From: Stigmatella ashevillena | Lineage (GTDB): Bacteria > Myxococcota > Myxococcia > Myxococcales > Myxococcaceae | Reading direction: 5' to 3' | DNA: 64,000 nt | NCBI RefSeq assembly: GCF_028368975.1 | Contig: NZ_JAQNDM010000002.1 | Location: 1,488,001 to 1,552,000 of the forward strand | In this document: positions 35,565 through 44,400 of the stretch, piece by piece | Position numbering within the stretch: position 1 is the stretch's first letter | How the letters are laid out: the number at the start of each line of letters is the position of its first letter | Notes under the pieces: model-generated | The model's input: only the letters and a program-made list of their open reading frames with translations | The model's database searches: none | What the model was told of the DNA's origin: nothing | Program-made: the position numbers and the translations under genes

Positions 35565-37666
35565 TCGTCCGTCTGCATCGCCGTGACGGGCGACACACGG
35601 GTGGCCAGGAACGCGGGGTAGAGCGTCGAGAAGATGGACACCCCCACCACCAGCAGGAACGCGGTGATGAAGTTGCCGAGGCTGAGGAAGGGCAACAGCC
35701 GGGGACCGCTGAAGAAGAAATACAGCTCTTCACTGACCGCGGGGATGCCCACGTGGCCCAGGTACGAGATCAACCCGCTTCCCAGCCCCGCCCCGGCGCC
35801 GCCGAACACCATGCCCAGGACCACCGTCTCCAGCAGGATCATGGACAGGATGAAGGTGCGCTGGGCGCCGATGGCGCGCATGGTGCCTACCTCTCGGACG
35901 CGCTGGAGCGTGGCCATCATCACCGCGTTGTTGATGATGGCGAGCACCACGACAAAGAGGATGACGATGATGCCCCAAAGCACCATCTTCATCAGCAACA
36001 CGAACTGGCCAATGAGCCCCACGGCCTTCTGCCAGCTCACCACGCGCAACTTCGCGTCTTGGACCTCTGGGGATTGCTGGAGCTCGGCCAAGGTGCTCTC
36101 CAGCTTGGACGGATCCTTGAGGATGAGGGCGGCGCTGAGCACCATCCCATCCTCCACCTCCCGCTTGGAGTAGACACGCTTGAGCAGGTCCTCTTTGCGC
36201 AGGGCAGCACCCTCGGACTGGATCTGCTCGTTCTCATTGATGAGGCCCGGGGTGGCCTCGGCCACCAGGGTGGAAGGCGCCTCCTCGCCGAAGAGGGCGT
36301 CTTCGGCGTTCTCTCGCTTCACCTCAGCCAGTCCGCTCTTGGCCTGGAGCTGGGCGATCTCCGCCCTCTTGTCCTCGGTGAGATAGCCGTACAGCTCGCG
36401 GAAGGACACCAAGTCCATCAGGTTCACCGACCCAGCCAGCGGAGACTTCTCCAACCCATTGAACTGGTACGTCCCATAGATGGGGACGTTCACGTTCTGC
36501 ACGTACCCGGTGCGGGTGAAGGCGGTGATGGTCAGGGTGTCCCCCAACCGGATGCGGTACAGGTCCAGCAGGGGCACGAGCTGCGCATAGAACTGCTCGT
36601 AGCGGGCAGCGAGGTTCCCGTCATTGACGTCCAGGAACGTGCTTAACAACTTCGAGAGCTCTTTCTCCTGGCTGCCCAGCACGCGCTGGAGGCGCTCCGT
36701 GGCCTGCTGGGCCTTGATGGGATCCAGCTGGAAGATGATCTCGCGCGTCTGCGTCCGGTTCTCGGAGACCCAGCGCTGGAGCTGGGGGTCCTCGGCGATC
36801 AAGCGCCCACCCTCATGGGCCTCCTTGAGCAAGTCCAGCCGGCGCGCCGTCTTCAACTTGAGGCTCTCCTCATAGAAGAACTTGGACAACAACATGCCGC
36901 GCTTGCCCGGAGGCACGGGCTGGCCATCCACGATCTGCATGCGGTCGAAGCTCTTCTGGAAGGACTCGAGGTCCGTGCCCACATAGCGGATGTAGAGCAG
37001 GTCTCCATCGGCGGCCTGGGGCGCGAGCCGGTTCTCTAGAAACTCGAGCGAGGCAAACGGCTCCTTGTCGAAGTCCGCCCAGAAAGCGTCCGTGCGGACG
37101 CGCTCCAGCGCTTCCACCTCGGCGGGATCCTGCGACTCCTCCCGCAGCAGCGCACTGCGCTTCTGCATGTCCGCCTGGAGCAGCTCGCCCAGACGGCGTA
37201 CGTGCGCCTTGAGGCTGTCGATCTGCGCGCGCCGCTCGGGCGTCTCGCCCTCGTCCGCGTTCTTCCGGTAGAGATCCCTCAACCGGGCCAACGTCAGGTC
37301 CACCGTGTTGCCAGAACTGATGAGCGCCCCATTGGAGCCCATGGGCACCACCGTCTGCACGTTGGGGTGCTTTTCCAGCGCCTGCTTGATGGGCGTGAAG
37401 CTGTCGATGGCCGCGACATCCGGCTCGCCGCTCATCCCGCCAAACAGGGACAGCTCATCCTTCGACTTGTCCGAGTAGACTTGGAGGTGCCCCGCGAGGG
37501 AGCCGACGATCGAGCGGCTCATCGACGAGTCGATGCTGTCCAGCAGCGCGCCCCCCGTCACCACCAGAAAGGTGGCGAAGAAGATGATGCCGCCAATGAT
37601 GAGGTTGACCCAGCTCTTGAAGAGGTTGCGGAAAGCCACCTCCAAGAGCAGCAGGAGCGTGGTCAT
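35561..37666 (-). CDS. ABC transporter permease, FtsX-type with enlarged periplasmic domain
   Basis: 701 residues, much longer than the ~400 of LolC/MacB permeases. The N-terminal helix (LIIGGIIFFATFLVVTGGALL) is followed by about 500 periplasmic residues rich in charged, partly coiled-coil segments (for example ERRAQIDSLKAHVRRLGELL), then three C-terminal helices with the coupling motif QRVREVGTMRAIGAQRTF. It ends ATRVSPVTAMQTDE, matching the end of its partner (ARMKPVTAMHHIG), so the two permeases are probably old duplicates that diverged in the periplasmic part. It overlaps both the ATPase and the second permease gene by 4 bp. Confidence 0.92.
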   Translation of the reverse strand: MTTLLLLLEVAFRNLFKSWVNLIIGGIIFFATFLVVTGGALLDSIDSSMSRSIVGSLAGHLQVYSDKSKDELSLFGGMSGEPDVAAIDSFTPIKQALEKHPNVQTVVPMGSNGALISSGNTVDLTLARLRDLYRKNADEGETPERRAQIDSLKAHVRRLGELLQADMQKRSALLREESQDPAEVEALERVRTDAFWADFDKEPFASLEFLENRLAPQAADGDLLYIRYVGTDLESFQKSFDRMQIVDGQPVPPGKRGMLLSKFFYEESLKLKTARRLDLLKEAHEGGRLIAEDPQLQRWVSENRTQTREIIFQLDPIKAQQATERLQRVLGSQEKELSKLLSTFLDVNDGNLAARYEQFYAQLVPLLDLYRIRLGDTLTITAFTRTGYVQNVNVPIYGTYQFNGLEKSPLAGSVNLMDLVSFRELYGYLTEDKRAEIAQLQAKSGLAEVKRENAEDALFGEEAPSTLVAEATPGLINENEQIQSEGAALRKEDLLKRVYSKREVEDGMVLSAALILKDPSKLESTLAELQQSPEVQDAKLRVVSWQKAVGLIGQFVLLMKMVLWGIIVILFVVVLAIINNAVMMATLQRVREVGTMRAIGAQRTFILSMILLETVVLGMVFGGAGAGLGSGLISYLGHVGIPAVSEELYFFFSGPRLLPFLSLGNFITAFLLVVGVSIFSTLYPAFLATRVSPVTAMQTDE

Positions 37667-38403
37667 CCGTGTGCCTCCGCGCCCGCCGCCAGCCCCGCCT
37701 CGACAGGGGTGACGCGGTCGAGAACCTTTCCGTCCTTGAGCCGCACCACCGCGTTGGCGTGCGTCATCACCTTCGCATCGTGGGTGGAGAAGATGAAGGT
37801 CGTCCCACGCTCGACGTTCATCGCCTTCATCAAGTCGATGATCTGCTGGCCCGTCACGGAGTCCAGGTTCGCGGTGGGCTCATCCGCCAGGACGATCTGC
37901 GGCTGCGTCACCAGGGCCCGGGCCACGGCCACGCGCTGACGCTGGCCACCGGACAGCTCATTGGGCCGGTGCTTCACGTGCTGGCCCAGCCCCACCTGCT
38001 CCAGCAGCGCCATCACACGCTCGCGGCGCTGAGGCGCGTTCAGCTTCTTCTGGAGAAGCAAGGGAAACTCCACGTTCTGGAAGACGCTGAGCACCGAGAC
38101 CAGGTTGAAGCTCTGGAAGATGAACCCGATGGTGTGAAGCCGGAGATCGGTGAGCTTGCGCTCCGAGAGCTGCTTCGTGTCTTGACCAGCGACCCGGACA
38201 GTTCCGGACGTGGCGGTATCCACACACCCGATGAGGTTGAGCAACGTGGTCTTCCCGCTGCCAGACGGGCCCGCAATGGAGATGAACTCCCCCGGGTGCA
38301 CCTGCAACGAGACGCCTCGCAGCGCGGGAACCTCCACCTTGCCGAGATGGTAGCTCTTGGTGACGTCCTGGATGGAGACGATGGGCTCTGGTGAGGAAGA
38401 CAT
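37663..38403 (-). CDS. ABC transporter ATP-binding protein, LolD/MacB-type
   Basis: 246 residues; energises the two permeases. Walker A GPSGSGKTTLLN, Q-loop GFIFQSFNLV, signature NELSGGQRQRVAVARAL, Walker B IVLADEPTANLD and switch His (FSTHDAKVM) are all present. Sequence style is that of the LolD/MacB/FtsE class, which moves substrates out of the membrane by periplasmic mechanotransmission rather than through a pore. It is the first gene of the five-gene operon and faces the MarR gene across 197 bp that hold two inverted repeats. Confidence 0.95.
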   Translation of the reverse strand: MSSSPEPIVSIQDVTKSYHLGKVEVPALRGVSLQVHPGEFISIAGPSGSGKTTLLNLIGCVDTATSGTVRVAGQDTKQLSERKLTDLRLHTIGFIFQSFNLVSVLSVFQNVEFPLLLQKKLNAPQRRERVMALLEQVGLGQHVKHRPNELSGGQRQRVAVARALVTQPQIVLADEPTANLDSVTGQQIIDLMKAMNVERGTTFIFSTHDAKVMTHANAVVRLKDGKVLDRVTPVEAGLAAGAEAHG

Positions 38404-38532
38404 GGTCAGCGAAGGCCTTTCGGAAATCCCGTGGGCTCAGCGCATGCCGATGGCCGTGCCCGGCGTCGATCATGACCGCACCCTTGGGTTTCCTCTGGGA
38501 GAAGTTCTGTGTACCCTGCCACCTGCGGTGCT

Positions 38533-38548
38533 TCCTGAATTCTCAGGA
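38533..38548. promoter_or_regulatory. inverted repeat TCCTGA-ATTC-TCAGGA
   Basis: A perfect 6-bp dyad with a 4-bp spacer, midway between the ABC operon and the MarR gene. It could be a second operator or a promoter-proximal site; no independent support. Confidence 0.4.
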
Positions 38549-38555
38549 GCATGAT

Positions 38556-38572
38556 ATCTTGGCAGCTAAGAT
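38556..38572. promoter_or_regulatory. probable MarR operator
   Basis: ATCTTgGCaGCtAAGAT is a 17-bp palindrome matching its own reverse complement at 14 of 17 positions, the usual length and shape of MarR-family operators. It ends 28 bp before the MarR start and is 153 bp from the ABC operon start, so binding could control both divergent units. Bases 38404-38600 otherwise show no gene. Confidence 0.6.
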
Positions 38573-38600
38573 GTTTCGAGACTAAGAGGACGGGTGTGTC

Positions 38601-39704
38601 ATGTCAAGCGGGATGAAAGGGCGCGAGGAGCTGCTGGAGGCCTTGAGCCGGGGCATCCGGGACTTCAGTGACCAGGACGTCCTCTTCAATCAGGCCATCG
38701 CCGACCGGCTTGGCCTCAACCTGACCGATCTGAAGTGCTTGAGCATCCTGGAACGGACGGGAGCGATGACGGCCGGGAAATTGGCCGAGGTGACGGGCCT
38801 GACGTCGGGCGCGGTGACGGGGCTCATCGACCGGCTGGAGAACGCAGGCTGGGCGCGCCGGGTGCGCAACCCCAAGGATCGCCGGCACGTCATCATCGAG
38901 GCGATCTCCGAAAGAGGCGCGGACATCGACCGGTTGTTCAGCGAGTCGCGGAGTGCCCTGGCCGACATGGTGTCAGGCTACACGGACGAGCAGGTCGGCC
39001 TGGTCCTGGACTTCCTCTTCCGTGGGTCGTCGATGCTGCGTGACGAGACGGTGAAACTGCGTGCCACCACCGAACCGAAGGGCATGAACGATACCGGAGA
39101 GTTTTCGAGCCCCCTGGGCGTGGTGACGCACGCGCGCCTCAAGTTCGTCTCGGGGGCTTCGCAGGTCACCCTCAGGAGCAGCCCGGGCATCCCGGAGCTC
39201 TATACGGCGCGCTTCGCGGGAAGGACCCCCACCGTGAAGGAGGATGCCGGAACCGTCTCCATCCAGTACCCACGCTTCATGTTGCTCGACTGGCGCAAGC
39301 TGGCCGCGGACATCGCGCTCAATGGCTCGATTCCCTGGAAGCTCGAGCTGCGGGGGGGCGTCTCGAAGCTGAACGCCGACCTGCGCGAGTTGTTGCTGGA
39401 GTCCATCGAGCTGGTGTCCGGAGCCAGCGACGTCACGGTAAAACTGCCGAAGCCCTCGGGGACGGTCCCCGTCCGTGTCTCGGGCGGAATCAGTCACGTC
39501 ACCTTCCTGCTCCCGGAGGGCACCGCGGCCCGGCTCCTGGTGAAGGGGGGCGTGAGCGCGCTGGCCTTCAACGAGCAGTCCCTCGGGGCCGTCGGCGGCC
39601 AAACGAGCCTGGAGACTCCCGGCTACAAGCACGCCACGGACCGCTTCGACTTCGAGATCGCCGGCGGCGCCAGCGATCTGACCGTCGAGAGCCGGTCGCG
39701 CTGA
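38601..39704 (+). CDS. MarR-type regulator fused to a beta-repeat (DUF4097-like) domain
   Basis: 367 residues. Residues ~1-155 are a MarR winged helix: LTDLKCLSILERTGAMTAGKLAEVTGL, SGAVTGLIDRLENAGWARRV and the wing NPKDRRHVIIEA. Residues ~175-367 are unusual for MarR: at least five short beta repeats ending in a Ser/Gly-Gly turn (FVSGASQVTL, ELRGGVSKLN, LVSGASDVTV, VSGGISHVTF, IAGGASDLTV), like the DUF4097/adhesin beta-solenoid. No signal peptide or membrane helix, so the solenoid is cytoplasmic and could be the sensor. Divergent from the envelope operon and probably its regulator. Confidence 0.82.
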   Translation: MSSGMKGREELLEALSRGIRDFSDQDVLFNQAIADRLGLNLTDLKCLSILERTGAMTAGKLAEVTGLTSGAVTGLIDRLENAGWARRVRNPKDRRHVIIEAISERGADIDRLFSESRSALADMVSGYTDEQVGLVLDFLFRGSSMLRDETVKLRATTEPKGMNDTGEFSSPLGVVTHARLKFVSGASQVTLRSSPGIPELYTARFAGRTPTVKEDAGTVSIQYPRFMLLDWRKLAADIALNGSIPWKLELRGGVSKLNADLRELLLESIELVSGASDVTVKLPKPSGTVPVRVSGGISHVTFLLPEGTAARLLVKGGVSALAFNEQSLGAVGGQTSLETPGYKHATDRFDFEIAGGASDLTVESRSR

Positions 39705-39705
39705 G

Positions 39706-41085
39706 CTATCGCACCCGTTCGATCCGGTGCTTGCGTCCTTTGATCCGGCCCTCGCTCAGCCGCTGGAACGCGACCCGCGCGATGGCCTTGGAGACGGCGA
39801 CATAGGACCACCGGTCCTGGATTTCGATCTTGCCCACCTCGGAGGCGCTCAGCCCTCCCGCCTCTCCGGTCAACGCCCCCAGGATGTCCCCCGGCCGCAT
39901 CTTGTCCTTGCGCCCAGCGGAGATGGAGAGCGTCTCCCATGAGGAGGCCAGCGGCAGTCCTCCTCCAGCCGGGGGCAGCGTCTCCTCGCTCATGCGCTCC
40001 TGCTTCACGCCCGTGGCATGCTCGATGCCCTCGATCTTCTGCTCGTCCCTGGGGGTGGCCAGGGAGATGGCCAGTCCCCTCCTCCCCGCGCGCCCCGTGC
40101 GGCCAATGCGGTGCACGTAGGGCTCCGGCTGTGAGGGCAAATCAAAGTTGATGACGGCATCCAAGGCCTCAACGTCAATGCCCCGTCCCGCCACATCCGT
40201 GGCGACGAGGACACGGGTGCTGTGGTTGCGGAACTTCGCCATGACGCGATCGCGCTCGCTCTGCTCCAGATCTCCCTGGAGACCGTCCGCGCTCACCCCC
40301 GCCTCGGCAAGCAGCTGCGTCAGCTCGGTGACCGTCGCCTTGAGGTTGCAGAAAACAATGGCGGAGGCGGGCTGGTAGTGCCGCAGGATCCGCAGCAGGA
40401 GCTGCGTCTTCTCGTGGGGCCCGCACGTGAAGCAGAGCTGCTGGATCTCGGGAGCCTCGCCGACCTCCGCGACCGTCACACGGGCAGGCTCTTTTTGAAA
40501 CGCACGGCTCATCGCCTCGATGGTGGGCGGGAACGTCGCCGAGAAGAGCACGGTCTGTCGCGACGGGGGCACCGCCCCCAGAATGCGCTCCATGTCCTCC
40601 CGGAAGCCCATGTCGAGCATCCGGTCGGCCTCATCGAGCACCACGGTGGCAAGCTGCCTCGTGTCAAGTGCCTCCCGCTGGAGCAGATCCAACACCCGGC
40701 CAGGCGTGCCGACAGCGATGTGGACGCCCTTGCCGAGCGCGTCCAGCTGAGGCCGGATGGGTTGTCCCCCCGACAGGACGAGCACTTGGAGGCCGGGCAG
40801 TCTCCGCCCCAAGCGGCGGATCTCCCCCGCGACTTGCGCACAGAGCTCCCGCGTCGGACAGAGCACGAGCGCCTGAAGCTTCCGCCGGGGAGGCTGAACC
40901 TTCTCCAGGAGGGGAAGCGCGAACGCCGCCGTCTTCCCGCTCCCCGTCTGGGCCTGCCCGACGAGATCACGCCCCTGCAGCAGCACCGGGATGCTCTGGG
41001 CTTGAATGGGTGTGGCGGTCTTGAACCCCAGTTCCTCAAGGACCTGCAGCAGCGGAGGTGAAAGGGCGAGTACAGCGAAGTCCAT
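39706..41085 (-). CDS. dbpA: DEAD-box RNA helicase, DbpA type
   Basis: 459 residues from ATG 41085, which has AGGAG 4-8 bases upstream; the longer frame to 41241 is unsupported. All DEAD-box motifs are present: TPIQAQSIP (Q), AQTGSGKT (I), PTRELCAQ (Ia), TPGR (Ib), DEADRM (II), SATF (III), VLVATDVAGRGIDV (V) and HRIGRTGRAG (VI). The C-terminal ~75 residues (KDKMRPGDILGALTGEAGGL...VGKIEIQDRWSYVAVSKAIA) match the DbpA RNA-binding domain that targets 23S rRNA hairpin 92 in the family. A ribosome-assembly role is therefore likely. It is monocistronic. Confidence 0.94.
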   Translation of the reverse strand: MDFAVLALSPPLLQVLEELGFKTATPIQAQSIPVLLQGRDLVGQAQTGSGKTAAFALPLLEKVQPPRRKLQALVLCPTRELCAQVAGEIRRLGRRLPGLQVLVLSGGQPIRPQLDALGKGVHIAVGTPGRVLDLLQREALDTRQLATVVLDEADRMLDMGFREDMERILGAVPPSRQTVLFSATFPPTIEAMSRAFQKEPARVTVAEVGEAPEIQQLCFTCGPHEKTQLLLRILRHYQPASAIVFCNLKATVTELTQLLAEAGVSADGLQGDLEQSERDRVMAKFRNHSTRVLVATDVAGRGIDVEALDAVINFDLPSQPEPYVHRIGRTGRAGRRGLAISLATPRDEQKIEGIEHATGVKQERMSEETLPPAGGGLPLASSWETLSISAGRKDKMRPGDILGALTGEAGGLSASEVGKIEIQDRWSYVAVSKAIARVAFQRLSEGRIKGRKHRIERVR

Positions 41086-41203
41086 CTGGCTCCTGGCGGA
41101 GCGAAGGCACGAAACATGCCCTGGGTGCTCACGCGCCCCTTGTAGCAGCCGCCTGGAGGGCGCGTCACCCCCTCGAAGCTCCCCGCTGTCACACCGCGCG
41201 GTC

Positions 41204-41220
41204 AACACTGTGTCAGTGTT
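41204..41220. promoter_or_regulatory. perfect 7-bp dyad (TetR-type operator shape) upstream of the PKS
   Basis: AACACTG-TGT-CAGTGTT is a perfect inverted repeat with a 3-bp spacer, inside the 337-bp gap (41086-41422) between the divergent helicase and PKS genes. Length and spacing suit a TetR-family repressor, but no TetR gene lies in the window. The rest of the gap shows no other gene or recognisable site. Confidence 0.55.
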
Positions 41221-41422
41221 CAATTCGGAGTATGGGCTCACCTTGCGGGGTATTCACGGCAGAGGGACTTGAAAGCCCCATGCTCGCATGGCTACTCATG
41301 CGCGCTCACCGCACTCCTGCTTTCCGCGACAAATGTCTTTTTCTGGTTCGCCGTTCGCGGCCGAACAAGGGCAGGGGCGGGCAGAGACCGCAGGTTCCGA
41401 CGTTTGTACCAGGGGGGATTTC

Positions 41423-44400
41423 ATGTCGTCTGGCACTGATCAATCCGCGGTTCTCACTGCTTCTGTCTCTCAAGAGTCAGCTCTTGAGAGACGGCAAGAG
41501 CCAATTGCCGTGGTGGGTGCTTCCTGCCGGTTACCGGGAGGGCTGGACTCTTCCCAATCCCTGTGGCGCTGCCTGATCGAGGGGCAGGATGTGGTGCAGG
41601 GAGGCGATCCCGGCAACCGTTGGGACAATTACTTTCTCCCTGTTCCCAGCGGCACCGAGGACTCCAGGCTCTTACGGGTGGGGGGTTATCTCAAGAACAT
41701 CGCAGAGTTTGATCCGGCCTTCTTTGGCATCGCTCCCAAGGAAGCCGCATGCATTGATCCGCAGCACCGGTTGCTCCTGGAAGTGACCTGGGAGGCATTG
41801 GAGAACGCGGGAATCCCCCCGCGGCAACTCGATGGCAGTCAGACCGGTGTATTCACCGGCCTGTCTCAAACGAGCTACCGCGATCTGATCGATCCCGGTG
41901 AGAATGACATCTACCACGCGACGGGCATCGTGCTCAGCGGGGCCTCGGGCCGCATCTCCTACGTGCTGGGAACCCGCGGCCCCAGCGTGACGGTCGAGGC
42001 AGCCTGCGCCTCATCACTGGTCTCCATTCACCTGGCCTGCCAGAGCCTGCTGACGGGAGAGTCGGCCCTGGCCCTGGCCGGTGGGGTCAACATCAACCTG
42101 GACTGGCGAACCACCATCGGCTTCACGCGCGCGGGCATGCTCTCGCCGCAGGGAAGGTGCCACGCGTTCGACAGCCGCGCGGATGGCTTCGTGCGCAGTG
42201 AAGGCAGCGGAATGGTCGTGCTCAAGCGGTTGTCCGACGCCGAGCGGGATGGAGATCGCATCCTGGCGATCGTGCGCGGCAGCGCGGTGAACCATGTCGG
42301 CCATTCCCAAGGGCTCATGATGCCGTCCGCGATCGCGCAGAAGCAGGTGCTGAGAACCGCCCTGACTCGCGCGGGCGTGGAGCCCGGACAAGTGGGGTTG
42401 GTGGAAACCCACGGCACAGGCACACCGGTGGGAGATCCCATCGAGTTCGAGGCAGTGGCTTCTCTCTATGGCACGGGGCCGGGGCGCTGTGCGCTGGGCG
42501 CGGTCAAGACCAATGTCGGGCATACCGAGAGTGCCTCGGGGGTCATCGGCTTCATCAAGACGGTGATGGCCCTGCAAGAGGGAGTGATCCCACCCAACCT
42601 GCACTTCCAGCGCTGGAACCCCCAGATTTCCGCGCAAGGCACCCGGCTGTTCGTTCCGATCCGGGTAGAGCCTTGGCCCGTCCGGGGAGAGAGCCGCTTC
42701 GCGGCGGTGTCCGCATTCGGAGTCACCGGAAGCAACGCGCACCTGGTGCTGGAGCAGGCCCACCGGCCGACACCCTCCCCCCGTGTGCCGACCCCGCCGC
42801 AGAGGCAAGCCCAGGAACGGGTCTTCACCCTCTCGGCGGGCTCACCCGCGGCGCTGCGGGGCTCGGCAGCGCGCATTGCCTCCTGGCTGGCCAGCGATGG
42901 CATGGACAGCCCATTGGGGGACATTGCCCACACCCTGGCTGTCCGCCGCTCCCATGCCCTGCACCGCGCGGCGGTGCTGGCCCGTTCCAGGGAAGAGCTG
43001 GCGGCTGGGTTGCACGCCCTGGCGGAGGGAACACCGGGTCGGCATGCCGTCACCGGCCGGGTCGAGGCGGCATCTCAGCCTGTCTGGGTGTTCTCCGGTT
43101 ATGGCTCTCAATGGGAGGGAATGGGGCGCACGCTCCTGGATCAAGAGCCAGAATTCACACGGGTCATCAACGCGTTGGAGCCCATCGCGGCCCGAGAGGC
43201 TGGAATCTCGTTGAGGCAATTGATCACGTCCGCCCTTCCCATGAATCGCATGGACGTGGTGCAACCGCTGCTCTATGCGTTGCAGGTGGCCTTGGCAGCC
43301 ACCTGGCACAGCCACGGGGTACGCCCGTCCGCGGTGGTGGGTCATTCGGTGGGAGAGGTCGCCGCGGCAGCCGCTGCGGGAATGCTCACCCTCGAGCAGG
43401 GCATGGCCGTCACCTGCATCCGGTCCCGCTTGCTCCAGCGGATGGCGGGAGGCGCCATGGCCGTGGTGGGACTGTCCGAGGAACAGGTCGCCGAGGATCT
43501 GGCCCGGGAGGGGCGTGCGGGGGTGAGCGTGGCCGTGGTGGCCTCCCCCACGTCCACTGTCATCTCGGGCGACGTCCAGGGCGTCAAGCACCTGCTGGAC
43601 CATTGGGCCGCCCGGGGACACTTCGTGTCCCCCGTCGCGGTCCAGGTGGCGGCTCACTCACCCCAGGTCGAGCCCGTGCTCGGTGAGTTGGCCCTCGCGC
43701 TGGCCGAGCTTCGGCCCAGCCCGCCCCAAGTGCCTTTCTACAGCACGGCCTTGGACTCGCCCCGGGCGGAAGCCGTCTGTGATGCCCGGTACTGGGTCAC
43801 CAACCTTCGAAGCCCGGTGCGCTTCTCGCGTGCCATCGAAGCACTGCTCACCGACGGGCACGAGCTCTTCGTGGAGATCTCTCCCCATGCCCTGCTGACG
43901 GCATCGATCGAGGAGACAGCGACGGCCATGGGCCGCGGGGCTCGCGTGCTCCCCACCCTGCTCCGGGAACGGCCCGAGCGCACCTCGTTCCTGACCCACC
44001 TCGCGGCGCTGCACTGCGCAGGTGGCCGCGTGGACTGGTCCACGATGTACCCGGCGGGGGCCCTGGCCAACATCCCAGCCACTGTCTGGGAACGCCGTCC
44101 CTACTGGCCTCAAAAGCCCACCACGCCGGTGCTGCCCCGTTCCTCCGCCCATCCCCTCCTGGGGATTCAAATCCAGGTTCCAGACCAGGACACGGAAGAG
44201 GGCGTCCGATACGTGTGGAAAGGCGATGTGGGCACCCTCCCGAATCCCTGGCTCGGAGATCACCGGGTGCGAGATGTCCCTGTGCTTCCGGGTGCCGCGT
44301 ATATCGAGATGGCCATCGCCGCTGCCTGCGAGGTGTTCCACTGCGCGCCGGACCAAGTCCGGGTGACGAACGTCGAACTCCAGCAACTGCTGCTCCTGAC

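Noticed and set aside
41288-41422. Upstream ATG (41288) as the PKS start
   Set aside because: The extension is Arg/Ser-rich without homology logic, and ATG 41423 has an AGGGGGG ribosome-binding site.
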